Assembly (NCBI GenBank): GCA_023416415.1
Contig: JAEZHR010000215.1
Span: 1-12,097 of the forward strand
Length of the DNA: 12,097 nucleotides
From: Pseudomonadota bacterium
GTDB taxonomy: Bacteria; Pseudomonadota; Gammaproteobacteria; Burkholderiales; Burkholderiaceae_D
Direction: 5' to 3'
A program made the position numbers and the translations under genes. This document shows positions 6,468 through 12,097 of this stretch, in pieces. The stretch's first letter is position 1, and the number at the start of each line of letters is the position of its first letter. The notes beneath the pieces are model-generated. The model made no database searches, had not been told where the DNA came from, and saw only the letters and a list, made by a program, of their open reading frames with translations.

Positions 6468-6896
6468 TCAGCGTGGAAGTCCTCCGATCTTCATGCCAGG
6501 CGTGATATTCCTCTTCGCAAACCAACCTCGATTCATTTCCAGTGCGTAGCGCACCGGTCCGGCCCCGCAGTGTGAGTTCAGGGTCTGAGGTTGCATGTCT
6601 TCGATGTTGATGATCGTTCCTTGGTCATCAAGGAAGGCGACCGACAGCGGAATAAGGGTGTTCTTCATCCACATGCAAACCTGGGCCGGACCCTCGAACA
6701 CGAACACCATTCCTTCGTTCGGTCCCATCTTTTCGCGAAACATCAAACCTTGCTGGCGCTGTTCCTCCCGTGCCGCCACTTCGGCGCGAATTACGTGCAT
6801 CCCGGCGGTCAGCGTAGTCACCGGCAGTCGTGCCGCTTGCTGGGCAATTGCGACCGGTGCAGCCGCGAGCAGGGCAGCAGTAAGTAGTGTTCTCAT
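6468..6896 (-). CDS. DUF192 family exported protein
   Basis: The 142-residue protein starts with a signal peptide, MRTLLTAALLAAAPVAIA, with likely cleavage after AIA at residue 18, so it is probably periplasmic. The mature part shows DUF192 hallmarks: QQGLMFREKMGPNEGMVFVF (48-67), CMWMKNTLIPLSVAFLD (74-90) and a Gly/Cys segment HCGAGPVRYALEMNRGW (109-125). The domain's role is not established. AGGAG lies nine bases before the ATG. It follows rluE by 45 bases on the same strand and is probably co-transcribed with it. Its end faces the rpsT terminator, leaving about 90 featureless bases. Confidence 0.9.
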   Translation of the reverse strand: MRTLLTAALLAAAPVAIAQQAARLPVTTLTAGMHVIRAEVAAREEQRQQGLMFREKMGPNEGMVFVFEGPAQVCMWMKNTLIPLSVAFLDDQGTIINIEDMQPQTLNSHCGAGPVRYALEMNRGWFAKRNITPGMKIGGLPR

Positions 6897-6941
6897 GATT
6901 TGATTCTCCTGTTCGTCGCGGCGCAGGCCGCAAGCTTAACC

Positions 6942-7508
6942 TTATTGCAAGCCATCGAGTTCAACCGGCGATACATGACGCCACTCACCGGGCCAGAGAG
7001 GATGCGTCGCCAGCCCATACGGTCCGATGGCAATGCGGATCAGGCGAAGTGTCGGCAGTCCGACCGCAGCAGTCATGCGTCGCACCTGGCGATTTTTCCC
7101 TTCGCCCAGTGTGATGGCCAGCCAGCTGGTGGGAATTCCTGCGCGCTGTCGTATCGGCGGTGTACGCGGCCACAGCCACCCGGGTTGTTCGATTGCGCGT
7201 ACTTGCGCGCCAGCTGTAACGAAATCGCCGAGCGATAGCGGTGCCTCCAGTCGTGCCAGTGCGACGTCATCAGGCCTGCCCTCGACCTGCACGACATAGG
7301 TTTTGGGCTGTTTGCTGTGCGGGTGGCTGATGCGATGCTGTAAAGCGCCGTCGTCGGTCAGAAGGACCAGCCCCTCGCTGTCGGCATCCAGTCGACCTGC
7401 GGGATAGATGCCAGGAATATTGATGCAGTCGGTCAGCGTTGGTCGTGTGGGATGCGGCGAGAATTGGCACATCATGCCAAAGGGCTTGTTGAAAAGAATC
7501 AGAGTCAT
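6942..7508 (-). CDS. rluE: 23S rRNA pseudouridine synthase RluE
   Basis: The 188-residue protein begins MTLILFNKPFGMMCQFS, the usual start of RluE's catalytic domain, and lacks an S4 domain. YPAGRLDADSEGLVLLTDDG contains the GRLD motif, whose Asp (about residue 36) is the family catalytic residue. GWLWPRTPPIRQRAGIPTSWL and GEGKNRQVRRMTAAVGLPTLRLIRIAIG are characteristic of RluE within the RsuA/RluB/E/F group. In E. coli RluE makes pseudouridine 2457 of 23S rRNA; I infer the same target. The frame stays open upstream to 7694, but those 62 residues have no resemblance, so the ATG at 7508 is chosen although no good ribosome binding site is seen. It leads the rluE-DUF192 pair and is divergent from icd. 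Confidence 0.92.
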   Translation of the reverse strand: MTLILFNKPFGMMCQFSPHPTRPTLTDCINIPGIYPAGRLDADSEGLVLLTDDGALQHRISHPHSKQPKTYVVQVEGRPDDVALARLEAPLSLGDFVTAGAQVRAIEQPGWLWPRTPPIRQRAGIPTSWLAITLGEGKNRQVRRMTAAVGLPTLRLIRIAIGPYGLATHPLWPGEWRHVSPVELDGLQ

Positions 7509-7610
7509 GCTGATCGGGGAAGCGCGAAAGATGGCAATTCTACGCTTGGAGCCTTGCAGCGATTCATGCTGAATTGGAGTCGCAGCGCCGAGGGCGGAAG
7601 TGCGCCGCGC

Positions 7611-7624
7611 GATGCCATGGCATC
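7611..7624. promoter_or_regulatory. 14-base perfect palindrome between rluE and icd
   Basis: GATGCCATGGCATC reads the same on both strands. It lies in the middle of the rluE-icd divergent region and has the shape of a dimeric regulator site. No known operator consensus is recognised. About one palindrome of this length is expected by chance in 12 kb. Confidence 0.3.
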
Positions 7625-7643
7625 CAGTAGAATGCTCGTGCAT

Positions 7644-7683
7644 GACTCGAATCACCATCTTGCGTCTAATACAAGATCGAGTC
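7644..7683 (+). promoter_or_regulatory. Bulged dyad about 100 bases upstream of icd
   Basis: Outer arms GACTCG (7644-7649) and CGAGTC (7678-7683) enclose inner arms ATCTTG (7657-7662) and CAAGAT (7672-7677). Together they can form a 12-pair stem with a seven-base one-sided bulge and a nine-base loop. TAATAC (7667-7672), a possible -10 box with a poor -35 (TGACTC, 18 bases upstream), lies inside. It could be an operator over the icd promoter or a structured leader. Confidence 0.35.
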
Positions 7684-7783
7684 TTTGAGAACATGCGAGG
7701 CGATCAAGTGCTGCGCATGCTCTCGCGCAGCCGTCGCTTTGGAAGCTGCCTTCATCTTTCCCGATAACTATCCGGAGCCTGCG

Positions 7784-9037
7784 ATGTACCAACATGTGAA
7801 AGTGCCCGCCGAAGGCCAGAAGATCACGGTCAACGCCGATTTCTCGCTCAACGTGCCCGACAACCCCATCATTCCCTACATTGAAGGCGATGGTACCGGG
7901 ATGGACATCACTCCGGTCATGCTCAAGGTGGTTGATGCCGCCGTAGCCAAGGCCTATGGTGGCAAGCGCAAGATCAGCTGGATGGAAGTCTATGCAGGCG
8001 AAAAATCGACCAGGATCTACGGCCCGGACGTATGGCTTCCTGAAGAAACGCTGCAGATCGTCAAGGACTATGTGGTCTCGATCAAGGGGCCGCTCACGAC
8101 CCCGGTTGGCGGCGGCATTCGCTCGCTGAATGTCGCGTTGCGTCAGGAACTCGATCTGTACGTCTGCCTGCGGCCGGTGCGCTATTTCAAGGGAGTACCA
8201 TCTCCGCTGAAGGAGCCGGAGAAGACCGATATGGTGATATTCCGCGAGAACTCCGAAGACATCTACGCAGGGATCGAGTGGGCCGAAGGTTCCGATGGTG
8301 CGAAGAAGGTGATCGATTTCCTGATCCGGGAAATGGGCGTCACGAAAATCCGCTTCCCAGAATCGTCCGGCATCGGCATCAAGCCGGTTTCGCGAGAAGG
8401 CACTGAGCGCCTGATGCGCAAGGCGATCCAGTATGCAATCGACAACGACAAGCCATCGGTGACCATTGTCCACAAGGGCAACATCATGAAGTACACCGAA
8501 GGCGGATTCCGTGACTGGGCGTATGCTTTGGCGGCGCGCGAGTTCGGTGCCGAGCTGATCGATGGGGGGCCATGGTGCAAGTTCAAGAATCCGAAGACCG
8601 GTCGCGAGATTACGGTCAAGGATTCAATCGCCGATGCCTTCCTGCAGCAGATCCTGCTGCGTCCGGCCGAGTACAGCGTGATTGCGACCCTGAACCTGAA
8701 CGGCGACTACATATCGGACGCCCTGGCTGCCCAAGTAGGCGGAATCGGCATCGCGCCCGGTGCCAATCTGTCGGATTCGGTGGCGATGTTCGAGGCCACG
8801 CATGGCACGGCACCTAAATATGCCGGCAAGGATTACGTGAACCCCGGCTCGGAAATACTTTCGGCCGAAATGATGCTGCGTCACATGGGCTGGACCGAGG
8901 CGGCCGATCTGATCATCGCATCAATGGAAAAGTCGATCACTTCCAAGAAGGTCACATACGATTTCGCCCGCTTGATGGAGGGGGCGACCCAGGTATCATG
9001 CTCGGGCTTCGGCCAGGTGATGATCGACAACATGTAA
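7784..9037 (+). CDS. icd: NADP-dependent isocitrate dehydrogenase
   Basis: The 417-residue protein aligns with E. coli Icd (416) at a constant offset of one. The TCA-cycle enzyme oxidatively decarboxylates isocitrate to 2-oxoglutarate in the cytoplasm. Substrate residues are present: Ser114, Arg120, Arg130, Arg154, Tyr161 and Lys231. The metal ligands Asp284, Asp308 and Asp312 are also present. NADP choice is indicated by Lys345, Tyr346, Tyr392 and Arg396, matching E. coli Lys344, Tyr345, Tyr391 and Arg395. Ser114 in GGGIRSLNV matches the serine phosphorylated by AceK, so that control is possible if AceK exists elsewhere. The ATG at 7784 is chosen because GGAG lies six bases upstream and homology begins at MYQHVKVP; the frame is open back to 7685. 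It is monocistronic, ending at a strong terminator. Confidence 0.98.
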   Translation: MYQHVKVPAEGQKITVNADFSLNVPDNPIIPYIEGDGTGMDITPVMLKVVDAAVAKAYGGKRKISWMEVYAGEKSTRIYGPDVWLPEETLQIVKDYVVSIKGPLTTPVGGGIRSLNVALRQELDLYVCLRPVRYFKGVPSPLKEPEKTDMVIFRENSEDIYAGIEWAEGSDGAKKVIDFLIREMGVTKIRFPESSGIGIKPVSREGTERLMRKAIQYAIDNDKPSVTIVHKGNIMKYTEGGFRDWAYALAAREFGAELIDGGPWCKFKNPKTGREITVKDSIADAFLQQILLRPAEYSVIATLNLNGDYISDALAAQVGGIGIAPGANLSDSVAMFEATHGTAPKYAGKDYVNPGSEILSAEMMLRHMGWTEAADLIIASMEKSITSKKVTYDFARLMEGATQVSCSGFGQVMIDNM

Positions 9038-9059
9038 GCAATAGCCTCTGCAACGAAAA

Positions 9060-9084
9060 GGCCGGATGCATTCCGGCCATTTTT
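9060..9084. terminator. Bidirectional terminator between icd and the response regulator gene
   Basis: GGCCGGA (9060-9066) and TCCGGCC (9072-9078) form a perfect stem with loop TGCAT, followed on the plus strand by ATTTTTG. On the minus strand the same stem is followed by TTTTCG. It sits 22 bases after the icd stop and 12 bases after the convergent regulator stop, so it can serve both transcripts. Confidence 0.85.
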
Positions 9085-9096
9085 GTGCCGATTGCA

Positions 9097-9726
9097 TCAA
9101 CAGAAGGCGTTCTGTTCGAGTGCGAATCGGATCAGATCGGCCTGCCCCTCGATGCCGAGCTTGCGCTTGATGTTCAGGCGATGTGTCTCAACGGTGCGCA
9201 CGCTCAGGTTCATGTCGCGCGCGATGTGCTTGTTCGACTTTCCGGTGGCGATACATTTCAGGACTTCACGCTCGCGCGCAGTCAGCAGCATCGCGGGCGG
9301 TACCGGTCGTGCAAGCTGGCGAGCGAGGCCGGCGCTGTAATAGATTCCGCCGGACATCACGGTCTCGATGGCCGCAATGATGTCCAGTGCGGGCGCATCC
9401 TTGAGTACATAACCGCGGGCGCCGGCCTGAACGGCCTGCATGACGTATTCGGCCTTGTCGTGCATGGACAGCATCAGCACGGCCATGCTCGGAAACTGGG
9501 CACAAATGCGCCGCGTGACCTCGATTCCGTTTGCACCCGCGAGATTGATGTCCATCAGGACCAGATCGATCTCGCAATTGGCGACCCGTGCCAGTGCTTC
9601 GTCGGCCGTGCCGGCCTCTGCGACGACCATGAAATGCGGTATCGATTCCAGGCGGGCGCGCAAGCCGTCACGCACAAGAGGGTGGTCGTCGACAAGCAGG
9701 ATATGGATAGTGGATTGAGTCAGCAT
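9097..9726 (-). CDS. NarL/LuxR-type two-component response regulator
   Basis: The 209-residue protein has a receiver domain (about 6-125) and a C-terminal LuxR-type helix-turn-helix (about 147-205). The acidic pair Asp13/Asp14, phosphoacceptor Asp59 in DLVLMDINL, Ser87 and Lys109 in GYVLKD are all in place. The DNA-binding part, LTAREREVLKCIATGKSNKH then SVRTVETHRLNIKRKLG, is the standard NarL/FixJ form. It should be a transcription factor activated by phosphorylation from the adjacent kinase. The ATG at 9726 is chosen because homology starts at IHILLVDDHP and it lies one base after the kinase stop, implying translational coupling; the frame is open back to 9909 inside the kinase gene. Target genes are unknown. 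The name is left blank because many paralogues exist. Confidence 0.93.
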   Translation of the reverse strand: MLTQSTIHILLVDDHPLVRDGLRARLESIPHFMVVAEAGTADEALARVANCEIDLVLMDINLAGANGIEVTRRICAQFPSMAVLMLSMHDKAEYVMQAVQAGARGYVLKDAPALDIIAAIETVMSGGIYYSAGLARQLARPVPPAMLLTAREREVLKCIATGKSNKHIARDMNLSVRTVETHRLNIKRKLGIEGQADLIRFALEQNAFC

Positions 9727-9727
9727 G

Positions 9728-11083
9728 TCAGTCCCGGGGCAGAGTGGCGAGAACGTGGGTTCCTTCAGCGGACGAAGTGATTTCGAACTGGCCGCCGACG
9801 GCACTGACGCGCTCATGCATATTGCGCAAACCGATGCCGCGTTTCGGATGAAGTGCGACACAGGCGACATCGAAGCCGATGCCGTCATCGGAAATGGACA
9901 GGTGGACAAGCCTGCGATCGCCGCGCAGCAGCATTGTCACCTGTGAGGCATTGGCATGGCGCTTGATGTTGGTCAGTGCTTCCTGCGCAACCCGAAACAG
10001 CACGGTGTTGGCCACATCGCCAAGCCCATCGACCGATCCTTCCGCGCGAAACGAGGTTCGGACGCCGACAAGCTCCGAAAACTCACGGGCCAAGTGATCG
10101 AGCGCGGCGCGCAGGCCAAGATCGTCCAGCAGGGCAGGGCGCAGATCGTGCGAAATGCGGCGCACTTCGCCCAGGACGTCGTTCAGGCTGCTGGCTGCGC
10201 GATCCAGGGATTTTTGGGCCAGGATCGGCTTCGGATCGGTTGCCGTCAACTTGGCTATACCCGACTCGATTTGCAACTTGATTGACACCAGCCACTGGCT
10301 GATGCCGTCGTGAAGGTCGCGTGAGAGGCGCGCACGTTCGTCCTCCTGCGAGCGGACCACACGCTGGGCAAGCGCGCGCAATTTGGCGTCCGCGACCCGT
10401 TGCTCGCTGATGTTGAGCACAAGCCCGGACAGCGCGATGATCAGTACGCCCGCCACTGCGATGCCCGCAATCCACAGGACGGTACTGTTGATGTTGCTGG
10501 CAAACTGCGCATCCATCTCGGCCAGCGCTGCGTCTACGTCGTCGAGATACATGCCGGTGCCCAGCATCCAGCCCCAGTTCTTGATCTCCGTAACGTAGCC
10601 CAGCTTGGGAGCAATCTGACGGGAAGAGGGCTTTTCCCAAAGATAGCGAACGTAACCTCCACCGGCGTCTGCGGCCGCAATCAGGCGTTGAATGGTCGGG
10701 GCGCCATATGCGTCGCGCAGATTCCAAAGGTCCCGCCCAACCAGTTCCGGCTGGCGCGGATGCATCAGGTTCTTTCCCTCCATGTTGTAGAGAAAGAAAT
10801 ACCCATCTTCGCCGTAGTCCAGGCGCTGCAGGATTGCCATTGCCTCCGTACGCGTGGCTTCGTCTGCGTCGTCCAACGCAGTAAGATGGGCGATAGCCAG
10901 AGTGGCGAGAGTGACGTAGTGCTTAAGCTCGGCGCGCTTGCTTGCAAGGTAAGCCGTTTCCACCGTTACCCGCTGCCGCTCGGCAAGCTGGACAGCTTCG
11001 TGGCGCACGGCCAGCGCAATCGCAGTCAGGGCGGCGATCAGCGGGACGATTGCGAGCAGAATGAATTTTTGCCGGAGCTTCAT
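9728..11083 (-). CDS. Membrane sensor histidine kinase with periplasmic Cache-like domain (HisKA_3 type)
   Basis: The 451-residue protein has membrane span 1 at about 7-27, a periplasmic region to about 200 and span 2 at about 202-224. The periplasmic part looks like a single Cache domain: YGEDGYFFLYNMEGKNLMHP (90-109), LVGRDLWNLRDAYG and GYVTEIKNWGWMLGTGMYLDDV. HisKA_3 follows, with phospho-acceptor His258 in RDLHDGISQ. The ATPase domain has the N-box around Asn372-His376, DDGIGFD (399-405) and GIGLRNMHERV (416-426). It should phosphorylate the regulator encoded one base downstream. Similar Cache domains often bind small organic acids, but the ligand is not deducible here. No strong promoter or ribosome binding site precedes the ATG. 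The pair sits between icd and csp-clpSA and may be an accessory insertion in an otherwise housekeeping order. Confidence 0.92.
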   Translation of the reverse strand: MKLRQKFILLAIVPLIAALTAIALAVRHEAVQLAERQRVTVETAYLASKRAELKHYVTLATLAIAHLTALDDADEATRTEAMAILQRLDYGEDGYFFLYNMEGKNLMHPRQPELVGRDLWNLRDAYGAPTIQRLIAAADAGGGYVRYLWEKPSSRQIAPKLGYVTEIKNWGWMLGTGMYLDDVDAALAEMDAQFASNINSTVLWIAGIAVAGVLIIALSGLVLNISEQRVADAKLRALAQRVVRSQEDERARLSRDLHDGISQWLVSIKLQIESGIAKLTATDPKPILAQKSLDRAASSLNDVLGEVRRISHDLRPALLDDLGLRAALDHLAREFSELVGVRTSFRAEGSVDGLGDVANTVLFRVAQEALTNIKRHANASQVTMLLRGDRRLVHLSISDDGIGFDVACVALHPKRGIGLRNMHERVSAVGGQFEITSSAEGTHVLATLPRD

Positions 11084-11163
11084 GAACTGTTACTTTACAG
11101 GCATTTCCTGGCACATCTGTGCAGGATCAATGCTGCAGCGCGAGAAACGCCTTGCTCCGGACG

Positions 11164-11187
11164 AAAAAAAACCCCGCTATGCGGGGT
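11164..11187 (-). terminator. Terminator of the cold-shock gene
   Basis: Read on the minus strand, ACCCCGC and GCGGGGT form a perfect seven-base stem with a three-base loop, followed by a run of seven or eight T. It begins 24 bases after the csp stop and separates csp from the kinase gene downstream on the same strand. Confidence 0.88.
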
Positions 11188-11211
11188 GTGTGGTCAACGC
11201 TGATAACCGGA

Positions 11212-11415
11212 TCAGGCGTTGACGATATTGGAAGCTTGCTTGCCTTTCGGGCCTTGCGTGACTTCGAACGAAACTTTTTGACCTTCTTTGAGGGTCTTGA
11301 AGCCCTGCATTTGGATTGCGGAAAAGTGGGCGAACAAATCTTCTCCACCGTCATCGGGGGTAATGAACCCGAAGCCTTTGGAGTCGTTGAACCACTTGAC
11401 AGTACCTGTTGCCAT
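11212..11415 (-). CDS. CspA-family cold-shock protein
   Basis: The 67-residue protein is a single cold-shock domain, a five-stranded beta barrel that binds single-stranded RNA and DNA. RNP1 is KGFGFI (13-18) and RNP2 is DLFAHF (26-31). Aromatic residues Trp8, Phe15, Phe17, Phe28, His30 and Phe31 line the expected nucleic-acid face. The C-terminus GPKGKQASNIVNA is typical. The ATG at 11415 matches the family start MATGTVKWF; the frame is open ten codons further up without resemblance. The ribosome binding site is weak, as in many csp genes. A promoter lies 73 bases upstream and a strong terminator follows. It is divergent from clpS-clpA, a frequent proteobacterial arrangement where the gene is often named cspA or cspD. 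I leave the symbol blank because cold induction cannot be judged. Confidence 0.95.
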   Translation of the reverse strand: MATGTVKWFNDSKGFGFITPDDGGEDLFAHFSAIQMQGFKTLKEGQKVSFEVTQGPKGKQASNIVNA

Positions 11416-11487
11416 AGAAGCGTCTTTCATTGAATAGCTAATCACACGAGCCGTAAAAGCAAGAAGCCTCGCGTCACGCTGCCCCCT

Positions 11488-11516
11488 CTTATAACTTGCT
11501 CACTTCTTATTGACAA
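11488..11516 (-). promoter_or_regulatory. Sigma70-like promoter of the cold-shock gene
   Basis: On the minus strand, TTGTCA (11511-11516) and TATAAG (11488-11493) are exactly 17 bases apart. The predicted start near 11481 gives a leader of about 65 bases, shorter than the roughly 160 bases of E. coli cspA. No cold-box sequence is recognised in it. Confidence 0.55.
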
Positions 11517-11540
11517 TGGCTGAACCTCGTGCTTGTCAAT
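11509..11540. repeat. Eight-base inverted repeat at the csp -35
   Basis: ATTGACAA (11509-11516) and its exact reverse complement TTGTCAAT (11533-11540) are separated by 16 bases. One arm contains the csp -35 hexamer, so the pair could be an operator. It would instead form a hairpin in any transcript started from the upstream AT-rich region. Confidence 0.4.
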
Positions 11541-11739
11541 GCATTCCATTGTTCCTGTAATAATTATAAAAGTCAAGGAAGTTTGGCTCTGTCATTTGAT
11601 TAAATGCAAACCCCGTTTTCGGGCCCGATTCTTGAATTCGGAAAGGTCGGCATCATCTGCGAATCGAGCGGAAACGGCGTAATATCGGTATGGAGCTTTT
11701 GCGTCCCAATCTTCCACTCATAGGCGCAAGCCGCAGCAA

Positions 11740-11745
11740 TAAAAT
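11740..11745 (+). promoter_or_regulatory. Possible -10 box for clpS
   Basis: TAAAAT ends six bases before the clpS ATG, which would place the transcript start on or next to the start codon. No -35 hexamer of quality is found at 16-18 bases (CTCATA at 17). clpS has no visible ribosome binding site, which fits a leaderless start, but the signal is weak. Confidence 0.3.
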
Positions 11746-11751
11746 AGATGC

Positions 11752-12060
11752 ATGGAAACCCCGCATGACAACGGTACGGTGCTCGAAAGGCAGGAGCAGA
11801 AGCTCAAGCCGCCGCCCATGTACCAGGTTTTGCTTCTAAACGACGATTACACCCCCATGGAGTTCGTCGTGGCGATTCTCCAAGAGTATTTCAACAAGGA
11901 CCGGGAAACGGCAACCCAGATCATGCTCAAGGTCCACCGCGATGGCAAAGGCATGTGCGGCGTTTATCCCAAGGACATTGCGTCCACTAAAGTAGAATTG
12001 GTTTTAACCAACGCCAGAAAGGCAGGACACCCCCTGCAGAGCGTGATGGAGGAAGCATGA
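11752..12060 (+). CDS. clpS: ATP-dependent Clp protease adaptor ClpS
   Basis: The 102-residue protein has a flexible N-terminal tail (about 1-20) and a ClpS core. YQVLLLNDDYTPMEFVVAIL (24-43) carries Asn30, Asp31, Asp32, Thr34 and Met36, and VHRDGKGMCGVYP carries His62. These match E. coli Asn34, Asp35, Asp36, Thr38, Met40 and His66, which form the pocket for N-terminal Leu, Phe, Tyr or Trp of N-degron substrates. ClpS passes these to ClpA. The stop overlaps the clpA start (ATGA), showing translational coupling with its partner. The ATG at 11752 gives the usual length; no ribosome binding site is seen before it. An ATG four bases upstream is in another frame. Confidence 0.96.
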   Translation: METPHDNGTVLERQEQKLKPPPMYQVLLLNDDYTPMEFVVAILQEYFNKDRETATQIMLKVHRDGKGMCGVYPKDIASTKVELVLTNARKAGHPLQSVMEEA

Positions 12061-12097
12061 TTGCGCAGGAATTGGAAGTCAGTTTGCACATGGCCTT
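12057..12097 (+). CDS. clpA: ATP-dependent Clp protease ATP-binding subunit ClpA, first residues (runs off right edge)
   Basis: The ATG overlaps the clpS stop in an ATGA, and GGAGGA lies just upstream. The 13 complete codons read MIAQELEVSLHMA, matching the usual ClpA start, where the ClpS-binding N-domain begins. With clpS directly upstream the identity is secure although nearly all of the gene is outside the window. ClpA is the AAA+ unfoldase that feeds ClpP. Confidence 0.88.
   Translation, partial: MIAQELEVSLHMA

Larger units (their letters stand above)
11416..11751. other. csp-clpS divergent intergenic region
   Basis: This 336-base region has no supportable gene. The part nearest csp carries its promoter and an inverted repeat. 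11541-11600 is AT-rich, with a second possible csp promoter reading leftwards: TTGACT at 11570-11575 and a weak AACAAT 17 bases on. From about 11600 to 11735 there is only mixed sequence with no hairpin-plus-T terminator. A TAAAAT lies just before the clpS ATG. Confidence 0.55.

Noticed and set aside
6298..6549. 83-codon frame starting nine bases after rpsT
   Set aside because: It reads through both hairpins and the terminator, has no ribosome binding site of note and overlaps the end of the DUF192 gene.
7509..7694. N-terminal extension of rluE by 62 residues
   Set aside because: The extension shows no family resemblance, overlaps the other-strand region upstream of icd, and the normal RluE start is at 7508.
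7685..7783. N-terminal extension of icd by 33 residues
   Set aside because: The Cys-rich extension has no counterpart in the family, and a good ribosome binding site precedes the ATG at 7784.
8998..9780. 260-codon plus-strand frame covering the regulator gene
   Set aside because: It starts inside icd, crosses a strong terminator and is antisense to a regulator with all motifs intact.
9727..9909. N-terminal extension of the response regulator by 61 residues
   Set aside because: It would lie inside the kinase gene in another frame; the receiver domain begins right after the ATG at 9726.
10400..11203. 267-codon plus-strand frame antisense to the histidine kinase
   Set aside because: It has no recognisable family, and the kinase on the other strand has every expected motif.
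1..12097. CRISPR array, insertion sequence, toxin-antitoxin or defence genes
   Set aside because: No regularly spaced repeats, transposase motifs, terminal inverted repeats or defence-type domains were seen on either strand.

Overview
The window looks like a chromosomal housekeeping segment of a betaproteobacterium, most likely Burkholderiales and probably Oxalobacteraceae-like. The basis is high third-position GC and the set and order of genes (uup, sirB1, murJ, rpsT, DUF192, rluE, icd, csp, clpS, clpA). The placement comes from protein resemblance and remembered gene order, not from a database search. No transposase, integrase, phage gene, plasmid function or CRISPR array is visible.

Left end (1-1200). 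A fumarylacetoacetate-hydrolase family gene runs off the left edge on the minus strand. Upstream of it are a tiny single-span membrane ORF with a strong ribosome binding site and a doubtful 52-residue acidic ORF. A DUF3135 gene on the plus strand then converges on a tRNA-Arg(CCT) gene on the minus strand.

Middle left (1201-6025). The ABC-F ATPase gene uup (plus) converges on a murJ-sirB1 unit (minus). murJ encodes the lipid II flippase. Its only promoter-like signal is a TATAAT placed so that the transcript would begin at or next to the ATG, so it may be leaderless. rpsT (ribosomal protein S20) is divergent from murJ and has a near-consensus sigma70 promoter.

Middle right (6026-9090). rpsT ends at tandem hairpins facing a minus-strand rluE-DUF192 pair (23S rRNA pseudouridine synthase and a small exported protein). 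rluE and icd (NADP isocitrate dehydrogenase) are divergent across 275 bases that contain a bulged dyad and a 14-base palindrome.

Right end (9091-12097). A bidirectional terminator separates icd from a one-base-spaced histidine kinase/response regulator pair. The kinase has a periplasmic Cache-like sensor and the regulator is NarL/LuxR type. This pair is the most accessory-looking part of the window and its signal is unknown. A cold-shock protein gene, divergent from clpS-clpA (N-degron adaptor and AAA+ unfoldase), closes the window.

I found no convincing new multi-gene system. The points most worth a second look are the uncharacterised sensor pair beside icd, the mini membrane protein, the possible leaderless starts of murJ and clpS, and the dyads upstream of icd and csp.
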